Positions 11,047-22,012 of a stretch of DNA of 64,000 bases are shown piece by piece. Position 1 is the first letter of the stretch. Each line of letters starts with the position of its first letter. The position numbers were made by a program, and so were the translations under genes. Under the pieces are notes generated by a model. The model ran no database searches and had not been told where the DNA came from. It was given only the letters and a program-made list of their open reading frames with translations. The stretch is from the NCBI RefSeq assembly GCF_023159225.1, contig NC_063162.1:86085438-86149437 (forward strand). The letters are read 5' to 3'. Origin of the DNA: Perognathus longimembris pacificus. Its lineage: Eukaryota > Chordata > Mammalia > Rodentia > Heteromyidae.

Positions 11047-11125
11047 GGGCTGGGAATATGGCCTAGTGGCTGAAAGCATAGGTATGGCCGATACCTATGC
11101 TTTCAGTGGCAAAGTGCTCGCCTTG
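11047..11125 (+). mobile_element. Tailless ID-head insertion containing a perfect hairpin
   Basis: The 5' ID head (GGGCTGGGAATATGGCCTAG) is interrupted at 11070-11106 by a perfect inverted repeat with 16-bp arms (11070-11085 and 11091-11106) and a 5-base loop GGCCG. The head then resumes (TGGCAAAGTGCTCGCCTTG) and stops near the position matching the tRNA anticodon loop. There is no A-tail. A perfect 16-bp target duplication TAAATTCTGCACACAA flanks it at 11031-11046 and 11126-11141. Confidence 0.85.
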
Positions 11126-11141
11126 TAAATTCTGCACACAA

Positions 11142-12160
11142 ATAATCCCATGATCAAACATGCAAATTCATTATTTATTCTTCATCAATTCAATTAACAC
11201 AATTTTGCTAATTTTTCTGATCTATTTTTCTAATCCATTCTTGTTGACTGTTTTTACCATCTACAGCTTCTTAATTTCTGGTTCTTTTTCCTGCTCTTTT
11301 AATCTGCTCTTCTCTTTCTCTGATCTCTGTTTTCTTAAAGTACTTAAAATTCTTTCAGAAGAATCACATGCAGTTCACAGGCAGTTTTTGACACTCAATG
11401 ATGAAAGTGAAAGCAACTGAAATAAAGGAAATTGTAGTACAAAAATAGTTATTAAACTTTTGTACTCTTTCTGAACAAGCCAATGTCACAAAGAAAAGCC
11501 CAAAGTTTCAAAGCAATCTGTTTTCAACAAGCCACGCAGGACTGTGACTCAATCAGCACATGAAGGACAGCCAGCAGCATCAAGTCCAGTGCTAGGATGG
11601 ACTAGCCTGTGAAAACAAATCCACATAAACAAACCAGTTCACTCTGACAAAACAAAAAAAGGAATAACATTTTAAGAATGAAACAAGTTCTTAAGGGCTT
11701 AAGAGAGGCTTATCAGTCAGATGACAAGCTGGATTTCCCAATACCATTTATTTCTACACCACAGAGCATATCCAGTTTTGTTTTGTTGTGGTTTTTTTTT
11801 GGGGGGGCAGGGTGTGAAGTAAGCAGGAAATGAAACCTTGTTACAGGAACATTCAGGCAAAAGATAAGCTACTGTAGCCTTTAGTCATCTACCTCCTTGG
11901 TTAGCATGCAGTCTTTACCAGCATAAAAATTCATGTGAATATTCTTTTCAGACTATCAGAGATAACAGTAGGTCCAAAACAATCAGGAAAAGTCCAAGTG
12001 AGAAAAGAAGTCCAAGGAAGCAAAGCAACAAGCCTGGGGAGGACTTTAAATGACAGGTTCTAATGATATCAGATACATGTTGTGTCTACAGCTAACACTA
12101 TTGTGTTATACTCTCAAAAGTTTGTCAAAGTACATGGACTGTTACCTGTTCTTACCAGGA
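11142..12160. other. Unassigned, low-repeat sequence
   Basis: About 1 kb with no recognised repeat or exon. An 86-codon open frame (11160-11420) is rich in F, L and S and probably chance. Confidence 0.4.
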
Positions 12161-12165
12161 TAAGT

Positions 12166-12399
12166 CGAGCACCATTGGCTCACACGTATAATCCTAGCTA
12201 ATTAAGAAGCTGAGATCTGAGGATCTGCCAGCCCAGGCAGGAAAATCTGAGAGACTTCTTATCTCCAATTATCCAGCAAAAAGCTGGAAATTGGAGTATG
12301 GCTTAATAGTAGAGTGCCAGCCTTGAGAATAATAAAACAAAGTGAGAGCATGAGTTCAAACCCCAGTACTGGCAGAAAAAAAAAAAAAAAAAAAAAAAG
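12166..12399 (+). mobile_element. 7SL-head/Geo-tail SINE
   Basis: Full, diverged copy with an uninterrupted A-tail of about 24 bases. Confidence 0.75.
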
Positions 12400-12650
12400 G
12401 GAAGTGGGAGGAAAGATTTATTTTGGCTCAGAGTTTCAAGTTTCAGTCCATAGCCAGCTTACTCCATTTCTCTAGGCCTCTGAAAAGGCATATCATGGCG
12501 GCAGGAGGCTGTGACAAAGTTGCTCCCCTCAGAGAAAGACAGGAAAACAACTGAGGACAAGGTAAACCCTTCAAAGACAGTCCCAGGGACTCACTTCCAC
12601 AAGTTGGCCCAAATCTAATGGACCAATCCATTGATGAGATTAGTGCCATT

Positions 12651-12856
12651 TTTTTTTTTTTTGGCCAGTCCTGGGCCTTGGACTCAGGGCCTGAGCACTG
12701 TCCCTGGCTTCTTCCCGCTCAAGGCTAGCACTCTGCCACTTGAGCCACAGCGCCGCTTCTGGCCGTTTTCTGTATATGTGGTGCTGGGGAATCGAACCTA
12801 GGGCCTCGTGTATCCGAGGCAGGCACTCTTGCCACTAGGCTATATCCCCAGCCCCA
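12651..12856 (-). mobile_element. IDL-Geo SINE (young subfamily)
   Basis: Antisense; diagnostic CCTCGTGTATCCGAGG. Target duplication AGATTAGTGCCATTTT at about 12636-12651 and 12857-12872. Confidence 0.9.
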
Positions 12857-13030
12857 GATTAGTGCCATTTTGATCCAATCGTCTCTCAATAGCACCAGCA
12901 GCTGGGAACCAAGCCTTCAACACTTTAGTTTTTTAAGGGGTTACTTCATGTCCAAACCATTATAGTAGCTTTTGACCATCTTCTTATACAGTATTGTTTT
13001 TTTGGGGGGCGGGGGGGCTGGGGGAGGGCT

Positions 13031-13247
13031 CTGTGCCAGTCCTAGGATTTGAACTCAGGGCCTGGGCGCTGTCCTTGAACTTTTTTGCTCAGCTAGTATT
13101 GTTCACTTGAGCCCACTTCTGGCTTTTTGGTGGTTAATAGGAGAGTCTCACAGGCTTTCTTCCCCAGGCTGGCTCTGAACATTGATCATCAGGTCTCAAC
13201 CACCTGAGTAGCTAGGAATATAGGCATGAGCCACCTGTGCTCCACTT
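13031..13247 (-). mobile_element. 7SL-head/Geo-tail SINE
   Basis: Antisense; preceded by a G/T-rich low-complexity tail (12996-13028). Confidence 0.7.
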
Positions 13248-13349
13248 TGTTCTATTTTTTAAATTGATTTGCAGGGATTCTTTTTGTATTCTTCTTGCAG
13301 GTGTCATTCACAGTTTTTCAGTTTTGGGGGGGGTTTGGGGATTTTTTTT

Positions 13350-13675
13350 CTTGGTGGTACTGTGGCTGGAACTCAGGGCCTCAAGTTTACTAGTCAGGCA
13401 CTCTACTACTTAAGCCATGCCCTTAGCCCTTTTTTGCCTTATTTTTCAGATAGGGTCTCAAGAGTTGTTTTGTTGTTTTCTTCAAAGATTATGATCCTCC
13501 CACCTACAACCTCCCATGTAGCTGGGATCACAGTAATAATCTGCCAGACCTGGCTTGTTGGTTGACATAAGGTCTCACATTTTTTCTGGCCTGTGGAGCC
13601 TCAAATGTGAAGCTTCCTGATCTCTACCTCCCAAGTAGCTAGGATTATAAACTACAGACACTATATCCAGCTCAT
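13350..13675 (-). mobile_element. Older dimeric SINE (ID-type plus B1-type, B1-dID-like)
   Basis: Antisense ID-like part (ACTCAGGGCCTCAAG ... TTAAGCCATGCCC) followed by a 7SL/B1-like part (AGATAGGGTCTC ... GTAGCTGGGATCACAG) and a further B1-like end (CCAAGTAGCTAGGATTATA). Resembles rodent B1-dID elements; may be two stacked copies. Confidence 0.5.
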
Positions 13676-14374
13676 TTTTAATGTAATAAATTTCATAATT
13701 ATTTTCCTATGGCAAGTTTTGCATCATACATAGAAAGACTACTACTACTCCAAAATTATAAATATATGTCCAAGATGATTCTCTATAGAGAGCAGTCATA
13801 TCTTTCATCACTTTTCATAAACAGTATAAAGGCCAACCAACATCTGTATGCATTAAAACTTTAAGTACATCCTTGAAGTCATTTCCAAATTACTTCCCCC
13901 AAAATGTGATAGTTTTTCTATTGAAAAATAGGATTTACTTAAATGGGCCACAGGCATCCAATTAAACAATGACTCATCCTAAGCGTCTAGCCAATGTTCT
14001 CATAACTGACAGCACCCATGCCCCTTGTCGGGCCTACCCCAGTCAGCGAGCAAAAACCAAGTCAAAATGAGCCTGGCTCCCCAGTAGTGTGGACAGACTG
14101 GGGAGAGCAGGGACCCTCAGTTTGGGAAAGTGGAGGCAGCAAGAGACATCACTAAGGGCTCCTTTTAAAATCACAAACCACAGCACCCCCATATTGAAGT
14201 GGCCCTTCCCCAGGACATGCTCCTCAAGTATATCTTTCATGGGAAAATATTTTAAACCCCCTTTCCATAGGACAGGGGTATTTGTAAGCCATAACCCTTG
14301 CTTTACTAACCAAGTCCCTAGTTTTCCTACCACAGGCTCTTTGTACTTCCCATTGTCCTGACATTCAGCCCACT
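13676..14374. other. Unassigned, low-repeat sequence
   Basis: No repeat recognised. Overlapping open frames of 96 codons (minus) and 90 codons (plus) at 14043-14361 have no identifiable domain. Confidence 0.4.
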
Positions 14375-14700
14375 CCTCCCTGACCCCAATTCCTTCCCAT
14401 CCTCATTAACTCTTCAGCACTTCTTCAAAGAAACTTCCCTGACCCAGTGAAGCTTTCCTTTACCAAAGCAGACTCCCCCAGGTACATTCTACCCTTCTAA
14501 TTTTGCCTTAGACTTTATTGTACTTGGCAATGTCTATCCATTCATCTTTCCTTGTTTATTGTCTCTCATCTCAAAAGTCTCCTGAGAGCTGGAACCTTGT
14601 TCAAGACATGCTTTACAACCCTAGCATTTAGCATAGGGCCTGGGATAAAGTCAGTGCTCCACAGCTATTGGGTAAATGAAGTGAGATTGAATGAGTTCCA
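14375..14700 (+). mobile_element. L2 LINE 3' end relic
   Basis: Contains the L2 3' signature: AACTTCCCTGACCC, then GAGAGCTGGAACCTTGTTC, then GCATAGGGCCTGGGATAAAG. Ancient mammalian element. Confidence 0.6.
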
Positions 14701-14982
14701 GCTATTGTCTCCATTTCTGCCTCATCATCAAGTTGCTAAGCACCCAGCCACCTGGGATGGAAGAGAGGAAAACCCAGCCTCTCCTGCCAGCCACTTCCCC
14801 TCCATCAGAGCCCACCCTCCCGCCTAGCAGAAAAGAATATTCTGATCCAGTAAGAGCCCAGACAGGAATGCTTAAAGAGAACAAGTTTTCCTCTATCATT
14901 CTTTCCTCTTTAACTCCACCAGATTATGCAGTACAAATTGGGGAATAACACTAAAATTTTGCCATCAAAAATGGTAGAAATA

Positions 14983-15037
14983 GCTGGGGGTGTAGTTCAG
15001 TAGTAGAATGCTTTTCTAATTTATCAAGCCCTTGTCT
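14983..15037 (+). mobile_element. ID-type SINE fragment
   Basis: GCTGGGGGTGTAGTTCAGTA then GTAGAATGCTTTTCTAA: tRNA-like head of an older ID element, truncated. Confidence 0.55.
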
Positions 15038-15099
15038 CAAAGAGCTAAATAATGCAATCAGGCAAAGAATACTTAATTTTTTTTTAAACTATGTTCTGG

Positions 15100-15480
15100 A
15101 CTCTGCGAACCCTGTAACATAATTATCCTTCAAATCTTCCAGACAGCCCCCAGACTAGGCATAATTACTACCCCCATTTTTTAAATTTTATTTATTTATT
15201 TATTTTGCCAATCCTGGGGCTTGATTCAGGGCCTGGGGACTGTCCCTGAGCTTCTTTTTGCTCAAGGCTAGCACTCTACCACTTTAGCCACAGCACTACT
15301 TCTGGCTTTTTCTGTTTATGTGATACTGAGGAATTGAACTCTGAGCTTCCTGCATGCTAGACAAGCACTCTACCAATAAGCCACAATCCCAGTCCCCCTT
15401 CCCCCTGCCAATTTTTAACTAAGGAAATGATACCTAAAGTCAGGAAGCTAGTAAGAAAAGAAGCTAATATTTGACCCTAG
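15100..15480 (-). mobile_element. MIR relic split by a SINE
   Basis: AACATAATTATCCTTCAA ... ACTACCCCCATTTT (to about 15182) and AACTAAGGAAATGATACC (from 15416) are two halves of an antisense MIR, separated by the IDL-Geo copy at 15198-15400. Confidence 0.5.
15198..15400 (-). mobile_element. IDL-Geo SINE
   Basis: Antisense and moderately diverged, inserted in a MIR. Confidence 0.8.
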
Positions 15481-15589
15481 ATAAACAGAATCTAACCACA
15501 AGGAATCACTATAGGTAACACTTCCTCTTTAGAAATAAATGTAAAAAAGGATAGTCAAGAGTTGAGGAAACCAACCAAAAGTACTTGAG

Positions 15590-15833
15590 TTATCATAATG
15601 GGTTCAAATGCATTAGGGATATGTAGTAGGACTATAGTTCTAACCCAAGAAAAGCCAGGCATTCGAAAGTGACAAGATTTCAGCTTCCACTGAAAGACTG
15701 GGATAAGATCATTCTAGAATAATGAATGGGGTGATATTAATCAAGATGGATTATATTCATAAACTGACTTGTGGAATGGTTACTTTTTTGTGCAACTCCT
15801 TAAAAGATAATAAAAATGTATAAAAAAGGAAAT
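15590..15833 (+). mobile_element. Possible old L1 3' UTR
   Basis: ATATTAATCAAGATGGATTA, then AAACTGACTTGTGGAATGG, then AATAAAAATGTATAAAAAAG resembles a decayed L1 3' terminus with an A-rich end. Low certainty. Confidence 0.35.
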
Positions 15834-16079
15834 GATACTTTCATTTTCAGAAAGGAAGTTAACACATGACCTACTCAGGGTCATTAGCTATAAAGGACCC
15901 CATAAGGATAATTAGAGGTCAATGACAAGTCAATTCAATGAATAAGCACTGAGAGCTACGGTGGTGTGTAGTTCTAGGTTTGATTCTAGTAAGGGGTATT
16001 TTTTTTTTGAGTTATTAAATACTCCCTAAGTTCTAAGCCCCAGATAATAAACAGGTCATTCAAAATGCAAAACTCACAG

Positions 16080-16547
16080 TGAAGAGCCAGACTTTGAAGT
16101 CAGGCCCCACTTTACCACGTGAACCCCACTTTACCACATGAACCTGAGATAAGCAGGCCCTGTGAGCAAACCCAGGACAAGCTTATTAGGGCCCAGCGGG
16201 TCAAGAACTCTGAATGCTGGGAATGCTTAACTCTAACTGCCCCCAGAATGCCTCAAGCCCTGAGCCAATCAGATTTGTACCCGTGTCCTAATCTTGCATA
16301 CTTGATCACCTGATTGCTGTAACTTTGCTTTTTGTCTTACTTGAACACCTGATGGCTGTAACTTTGTTTTTTTGCCTTTATAAGCCCTGTGCAATTGCAG
16401 CTCGGGGCTTCCTCCTAACCTCCCCTGCGTCGGTGGGCAGGACAAGGCCCGAGTTGCAGCTCGCCTGAATAAAGGCTTGCTTTTGCATTTCGGAACGTCT
16501 GAGTCTCGGTGGCCTTCTTGGTGGTCTTCTCGCGACTTGGCATAACA
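16080..16547 (+). mobile_element. Solo LTR, family D (gammaretrovirus-like)
   Basis: Starts TGAAGAGCCAGACTTTGAAG and ends CTTGGCATAACA. Perfect 4-bp target duplication ACAG (16076-16079 and 16548-16551). TATA-like TTTATAAG near 16377 and AATAAAGG near 16468. Same family as the 3' LTR of the provirus at 61172-61479. Confidence 0.85.
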
Positions 16548-16551
16548 ACAG

Positions 16552-16889
16552 CACTAGTGACAGAGCTACAGGAAGGAGAACAAAGGGAGGATCCAAAAAG
16601 AAGGAAGGAGGACACGGCTAGGCTTTGATGTTCACCCTAAGACAAGCAGAAACCATCAGCCTGGGTGGTTAAGAAGCAACAATGCTTTGGAGGGAATGAA
16701 GGGCTCATATCCTGAGGCTGGGACCATGCCTGAAAACTACAAGAAGGCAAACCTGCAAGGGATACTATGGGGGCCTTAGACTCATAAGTCCCTGAGGGAG
16801 GGAATGCTGCATTTCTATCCTGTTAGAAAGCAGGATTTGTGCCTCTGAGAAGACTGGTTTTCCAGCATGTAGACACAAATACTCAAACA
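16552..16889. other. Unassigned sequence
   Basis: No repeat or coding family recognised. Confidence 0.4.
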
Positions 16890-17165
16890 TCAAAATCCCA
16901 GAATAATATTGTCACTTGCAGGGAAATGGATGGATCTAGAAGAAATCATGTTAAGTGAAGTAAGTCAGGCTCAGAGAGGAAAAATGCACATATTTTCTCT
17001 CATATGTGAAAACTAGTTCTAAAATACAACTATGTATGATAAAATATGCACGGCTCAATGCCTTTACACACAATCTGAGTAAAGGTCTGCCCAAAAAAGC
17101 TATAGGATTACTTATACCCTATGCATATCTGCTCCTACACTTTAAATAATCTGTAGATTACTTAA
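16890..17165 (+). mobile_element. L1 3' region fragment (old)
   Basis: CACTTGCAGGGAAATGGATG, then CATGTTAAGTGAAGTAAGTC, then TTTTCTCTCATATGTG correspond to the end of L1 ORF2 and early 3' UTR. No open frame remains. Confidence 0.65.
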
Positions 17166-17261
17166 AAACCTACTACAGGGATGGGGATATCATAAGGCCC
17201 TGGGTTTGATCCTGAGCAGTGGAGGAAAAAAAACAAGAACAAAAACATAATATATGCCTTC

Positions 17262-17492
17262 ATATCAGCTCACAGTCCTAGCTACTGAGGAGGCTGAGAT
17301 CTGAGTATCACAGTTTGAAGCCAGCACAGCCAGAAAAGTCCCCATGAGACTCTTATTTCCAATTAACCACTCAAAAACTAGAAGTGGTGCTGTGGCTCAA
17401 GTGGTAGAGTGCTAGCCTTTAGTACAAAGAGGCCAGGGACATAGTCTAGACCCTAAGTTCAAGCCCCAGGACTGGCAAAAACATTTTTAAAA
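17262..17492 (+). mobile_element. 7SL-head/Geo-tail SINE
   Basis: Complete head and tail. A short ID-like scrap (ATGGGGATATCATAAGG) sits just upstream at 17178-17230. Confidence 0.75.
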
Positions 17493-17507
17493 AATTTTAA
17501 GACTTTT

Positions 17508-17668
17508 TTATTGCCAGTCCTGGGGCTTGAACTCAGGGCCTGAGCACTGTCCCTAGCTTCTTTTTGCTCAGGGCTAGCACTCTACCACTTGAGCCACAGC
17601 GCCACTTGCAGCTCTTTCTGTGTATGTGGTGCAAGCACTCTACCACTAGGCCACATTCTGAGCCTCAA
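17508..17668 (-). mobile_element. IDL-Geo SINE, internally deleted
   Basis: Antisense; about 40 bp of the ID head (the cassette from GAATCGAACC to ATACGAGG) is missing, joining GTGGTG to CAAGCACTC. Confidence 0.75.
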
Positions 17669-17965
17669 AAACAGACTTTCCTTAAAGAGCCTAGGCACAA
17701 TGGCAACGAATTACCTAGGGGTGGATAGAAGACTGTCAGGGAGAGAAATTACAGGCTAGTTCTTCCATTGTGGGAGGAGCAGCTGAAATGCATCAGGCAG
17801 GGTTAGAGCTCATGGCCTTGAAAACATGAAAAAATAAGAATCAGAGGACAGAGGAGCTGGGGTAGTGAAACTATTCTGTGTGATACTATTAACAGGATAA
17901 ATAATCAATATATATTTGCTAAAACCCAGAGAACACAATACACCATGAATGAACCCTACCAGAAA

Positions 17966-18162
17966 CTGCACCTAGGGAATATGGCATAGTGGCAGGAATG
18001 CTTGCCTCATATACATGAAGCCTCAGCACTACATATATAGAAAAAGCCAGAAGTGGCACTGTGAATCAAATGGCAGAGTGCTAGCTAGCCTTGAGCAAAA
18101 GGAAGCCAGGGACAGTGCTCAGACCCTGAGTTCAAGCTCCCAGACTGGCCAAAAAAAAAGAA
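17966..18162 (+). mobile_element. IDL-Geo SINE
   Basis: Complete but diverged, with a small duplication CTAGCTAGCC in the Geo module and a short A-tail. Confidence 0.8.
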
Positions 18163-18494
18163 ACTGCACCTGGGCCAGAGGTTCACCAGCTGAGGATATG
18201 TAACTAGAGTAGAATGTCGATATTCTACTGGAAGGACAAGGAGATGCACATAATGCCTATATCTGTCTGCTCAGCCATGTAAAACTGCTCTAAGAAATAA
18301 AGACCATTAAAATAAATAACAAGAAGAGCTTGGGAAGAAGGCATGAGTGAGAAAGGGAATCAGGGTTAACTCACCCCCGGGTGACTGGAGGAACGTTGGT
18401 GTCATTGTCGAATAAGGAAGTTGGAAAAAGGGGTATGTTTATAGACAAAAGAGGAAGAAGATGGGTTCAATTAGGAACATGATCACAAACAGTA

Positions 18495-19060
18495 CAGGAT
18501 ATTCACAGGGTGTTCTTTGGATGCTAATGAAAGGTTCCAAGTATGCAGATTATAGAGAAAACTTCCTCTTTTAAAGAGGAATGCGTGAAGAGAGCTAAGG
18601 AGAGACTTCTCAGAAGAAGAGGTAAGAATGGCAAAGAAACACATGAGGAAATGCTCGTTAGCCCTGGCCATAAAAGAAATGCAAATCAAAACAACTCTGA
18701 GATTCCAACTCACCCCAGTTAGATTGGCCTACATTTTGAGGCGAGCACTTTACCACTAGGCCATATTCCCAGCCCCTTGGCCTACATTTTGAATTCAAAT
18801 AACAAATGCTGGCAAGCATGTGGGGGAAAAGGAATCCTACTGCACTGCTATTGGGAATGTAAACTAGTACAACCACTATGGAAAGCAGTCTGGAGGTTCC
18901 TCACGGACCCAGCTATACCACCCCTAGGCATCTACCCTGAACATCGTGGGCCCGTGGGCCATGACATGATAAGAACACCTGCACATATGTTCATGGACAC
19001 ACTATTCACAATAGTCAAGATATGGAAACATCCCAGGTGCCCTACAATAGATGAGTGGAT
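18495..19060 (+). mobile_element. L1 ORF2 3' fragment
   Basis: Homologous to 28400-28860 of the full L1 in this window: AAGAAACACATGAGGAAATG, AACTCACCCCAGTTAGA, then a decayed zinc-knuckle region and CCCCTAGGCATCTACCCTGA. Interrupted by a 37-bp ID insertion at 18740 and ended by a SINE at about 19064. Frames are broken. Confidence 0.8.
18740..18776 (-). mobile_element. Tailless 37-bp ID-head insertion
   Basis: Only the first 37 nt of the ID/IDL head (sense end GTGCTCGCC), without A-tail. A perfect 16-bp target duplication TTGGCCTACATTTTGA lies at 18724-18739 and 18777-18792. Its 3' end is within 3 nt of the equivalent end of the insertion at 11047-11125. Confidence 0.9.
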
Positions 19061-19063
19061 CAA

Positions 19064-19295
19064 TTCATGGTGGTTCATGTCTGTAATCCTAGCTACTCAA
19101 AAAGCTGAGATTGGGGATTATAGTTTGAAGTCAGCCAGGGCAGGAATGACACAGGACTCTTTCTCTCCAATCAACCAGAAAAAAAAAAAAAAAACACCAA
19201 CGTGGAGGTGTGGCTCAAGTGGTAGAGTGCCAGTCTTGAGCAAAAAAAGCTAAGGGACAGCACCAAGGCCCTGAGATCAAGCCCTAATATTAGTG

Positions 19296-19333
<38 letters not shown>
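19064..19333 (+). mobile_element. 7SL-head/Geo-tail SINE with (CA)n tail
   Basis: Full element; an A16 run is inside the linker and a (CA)17-like tail closes it. Confidence 0.75.
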
Positions 19334-19335
<2 letters not shown>

Positions 19336-19361
19336 GTTGTTCAAATTCAAAATGTCTTTGG

Positions 19362-19557
19362 GGGGCTGGGAATATGGCCTAGTGGTAAAGTGCTTGCCTC
19401 GTATACATGAAGCCCTGGGTTTGATTCCTCAGCACCACATACATAGAAAAAGCCAGAAGCAGCGCTGTGGCGCAAATGGTAGAGTGCTAGCCTTGAGCAA
19501 AAGAAGCCAGGGACAGTGCTCAGGTCCTGAGTCCAAGCCCCAGGACTGGCAAAAAAA
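19362..19557 (+). mobile_element. IDL-Geo SINE
   Basis: Complete copy (GGGCTGGGAATATGGCCTAG to CCCCAGGACTGGC plus A-rich tail). Confidence 0.85.
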
Positions 19558-20305
19558 CAAAACAAAATAAAATGTCTCTGAACTGTCAGGTAAGATAACA
19601 AAATTTAAAAATAGAATGTAAATGTATATACTCTGAAACTCAGCCCCTTCCCCCCATGTGAAGCTCACATCACAGCCACTCCCTGTGAAAGTCAAGATTA
19701 TTACCTCATTGGCATTCAAGTCCTAGCCAGGATTCAGGGACCCAATGATAAGACAAAGTCCTGCTAAAAGGGGGTGAAATGCCAAAGTTATTACTTGTTA
19801 TTCTGTGTGCCACAAGTATTGAATGTAGTCCAGGGTCATTTGACACGTGCCCATCTACAGACAGCTTGGCCAAGTTCTCAAAATAGAGGTCACTGTTTCT
19901 CAAGGTTTCTCAACCAACCAACAGGGAGATGACCAGAGAACCAGTGTCAGTTCAGCATCTCAGAGCAAATCATGACTCTGACTTCTGGGCATAGCAACTT
20001 TCTGTGTTAGGGCAAAAGAAGCTGTTTCACTGGACCTAATCACCAGAAGATAAGCGAATGAAAAGCCTTAGAGTTTTCCCTTTGAGACCCTAGAAAGGGA
20101 AGCCATGGTGATAAAGTCCCCCAACCCAGATGGTGTGCAACAAGAACACCTGCCTCCCCCACCTCTTCCAATGACACTCTCATTGGAAGAAATCAGAAGA
20201 TAATTACAGTGTGGTATCTCTTCTCTCGATTCCTTACATACAAAGCTTTTGTTCTTGACTTTTACCCACTGGATTTGTAGGACTGAGTTTGTAAGAAAGA
20301 TGTCG
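19558..20305. other. Unassigned, low-repeat sequence
   Basis: About 750 bp without a recognised element. Short open frames only. Confidence 0.4.
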
Positions 20306-20717
20306 GGAGCAGGGCATCTGTGTCTCATGCCTAGCTATTTAGGAAGCTAAGACCTGATGATGACATTTGAAGCTAGCCAGGGAAGAAAATTCCCTTTTTT
20401 TTTTTTTCCTTTTGTTGTTGCCAGCCTGGCGCTTGATTTCAGGGCCTAGACACTGTCCCTGAACCCCTGAGCTTTCTTTCCCTCTGTCTCTCAAGGCTAG
20501 AGTTCTAACACTTGAGCTCCACTTCTGGCTTTTTTGGTGCTAATTGGAGATGAGTATCACAGACTTTCCTGCCTGGGCTGGCTTCATACTGCAATCCTCA
20601 AATCTCAGCTTCCTGAGTAGCTAGGATTATGAGTGTACCACCAATACCCAGCTTGACTCTTATCTCCAACTAACCATCAAAAGCCAAAAGTAGATGTATG
20701 GCTCAAAAGCAGATGTG
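20306..20717 (+). mobile_element. 7SL-head/Geo-tail SINE, interrupted
   Basis: Head at 20306-20392 and remainder at 20657-20717, split by an antisense SINE of the same family. Confidence 0.65.
20393..20656 (-). mobile_element. 7SL-head/Geo-tail SINE nested in SINE
   Basis: Antisense full copy starting with a T-tract and ending at the 7SL head (GTAGCTAGGATTATGAG). Confidence 0.75.
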
Positions 20718-20893
20718 CGGGGCTGGGAATATGGCCTAGTGGTAGAGTGCTCGCCTCGCATACATGAAGCCCTGGGTTCGATTCCCCAGCACCACATATA
20801 TAGAAAACAGTGTTAGCCTTGAGCAAAAAGAAGCCAGGGACAGTGCTCAGGCCCTGAGTCCAAGGCCCAGGACTGGCAGGAAAAAAAAAAAAG
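20718..20893 (+). mobile_element. IDL-Geo SINE, internally deleted
   Basis: The junction and start of the Geo module are missing (ATAGAAAACAG joined to TGTTAGCC). A-tail present. Confidence 0.8.
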
Positions 20894-21034
20894 AATACCT
20901 ATCTCAATATACACCGAGCATTTGAAACAAAGCCTGGCATACTCTGAATCTAAACAATTATTACAAATTATAGAAACCTGGTACACACTTGTTGGATGGT
21001 AAATTGTGAGCTGAGGAGTTTATGGAAATCATAA

Positions 21035-21128
21035 ATCAACTGATGTTTCACTTTCTCCAGATGTATAGTGAGGACAATAATATAATCTGCTTTATAAATT
21101 TGTTGTGAGACTTAATGAGACTCCCACA
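21035..21128 (+). mobile_element. MIR SINE relic
   Basis: TTTCACTTTCTCCAGATGTA, then GTTGTGAGACTTAATGAG matches the MIR 3' half. Confidence 0.5.
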
Positions 21129-21483
21129 GAAAAATGCTAGATAAGCGTTCAACCACTGAGCAACATGCCTAACCCCTAAATACCCTCTTTACAAAACCTG
21201 GCATTCAATAAATAGTAGTTGTTATTAATTCTAGAGGGGAAAGATTATCTTTATCCTTTTCCATCTCTAAATAAAAGAAAACTGCACTGTTGGAAGGAAA
21301 GTAAACTAGAAAAGGCTCCATGGAAATCAATATGGAGATTCCTCAAAAGCCTAAAAATAAATCTTCCTACAGCTCCATTATACCATTATTGGCAATATAT
21401 TGGAAGGAGAGTAAATCAATACACTAGAAAGACATCTGTGTATCCATATTCATCACAACACTGTTCATAAAAGCCAAACAATG

Positions 21484-21683
21484 GAGGGCTGGGAATGTGG
21501 CTTAGTGGTAGAGTGCTTGGCCACCATGCATGAAATCCTGTGTTTGATTCCTCAGTACCACATAAACAGAAAAAGCCAGAAGTGGCACTGTGGCTCAAGA
21601 GGTAGAGTGCTAGCCTTAGCAAAAAAGAAGCTAGGGATAGTGCCTAGCCCTGAGTTCAAGCCCCAGGACTGGCCAAACAAAGG
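21484..21683 (+). mobile_element. IDL-Geo SINE nested in L1 relic
   Basis: Complete copy between two pieces of the older L1. Confidence 0.85.
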
Positions 21684-21780
21684 AATCAACTAAGATGATT
21701 AACAACAGATGAGTGGATAAAAAAGATGTGGTAGATATACTATGGACTATTACACAGCCGTATCAAAAAATGAACTCATG

Positions 21781-22012
21781 CCAAGCACCCATGGTTCATG
21801 CTTATAATCCTAGCTACTCAGGAGGCTGAGATCTGAGGATCACAATTTGAAGCCAGCCTGGGCAGGAAAGTCCATGAGACTCTTATCATCAACCAACCAC
21901 CAGAAAACCAGTAGTGGCCCTATGGCTCAAGTGGTAGAGCGCTTGCCTTGAGCTGAAGAGCTCATGGACAGTACCCAGGCCCAGAGTTCAAGCCCCACAA
22001 CTGACTAAAAAG
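21781..22012 (+). mobile_element. 7SL-head/Geo-tail SINE nested in L1 relic
   Basis: Complete copy. Its tail has the GAGCTGAAGAGCTCATGGA variant also seen near 45640. Confidence 0.8.
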
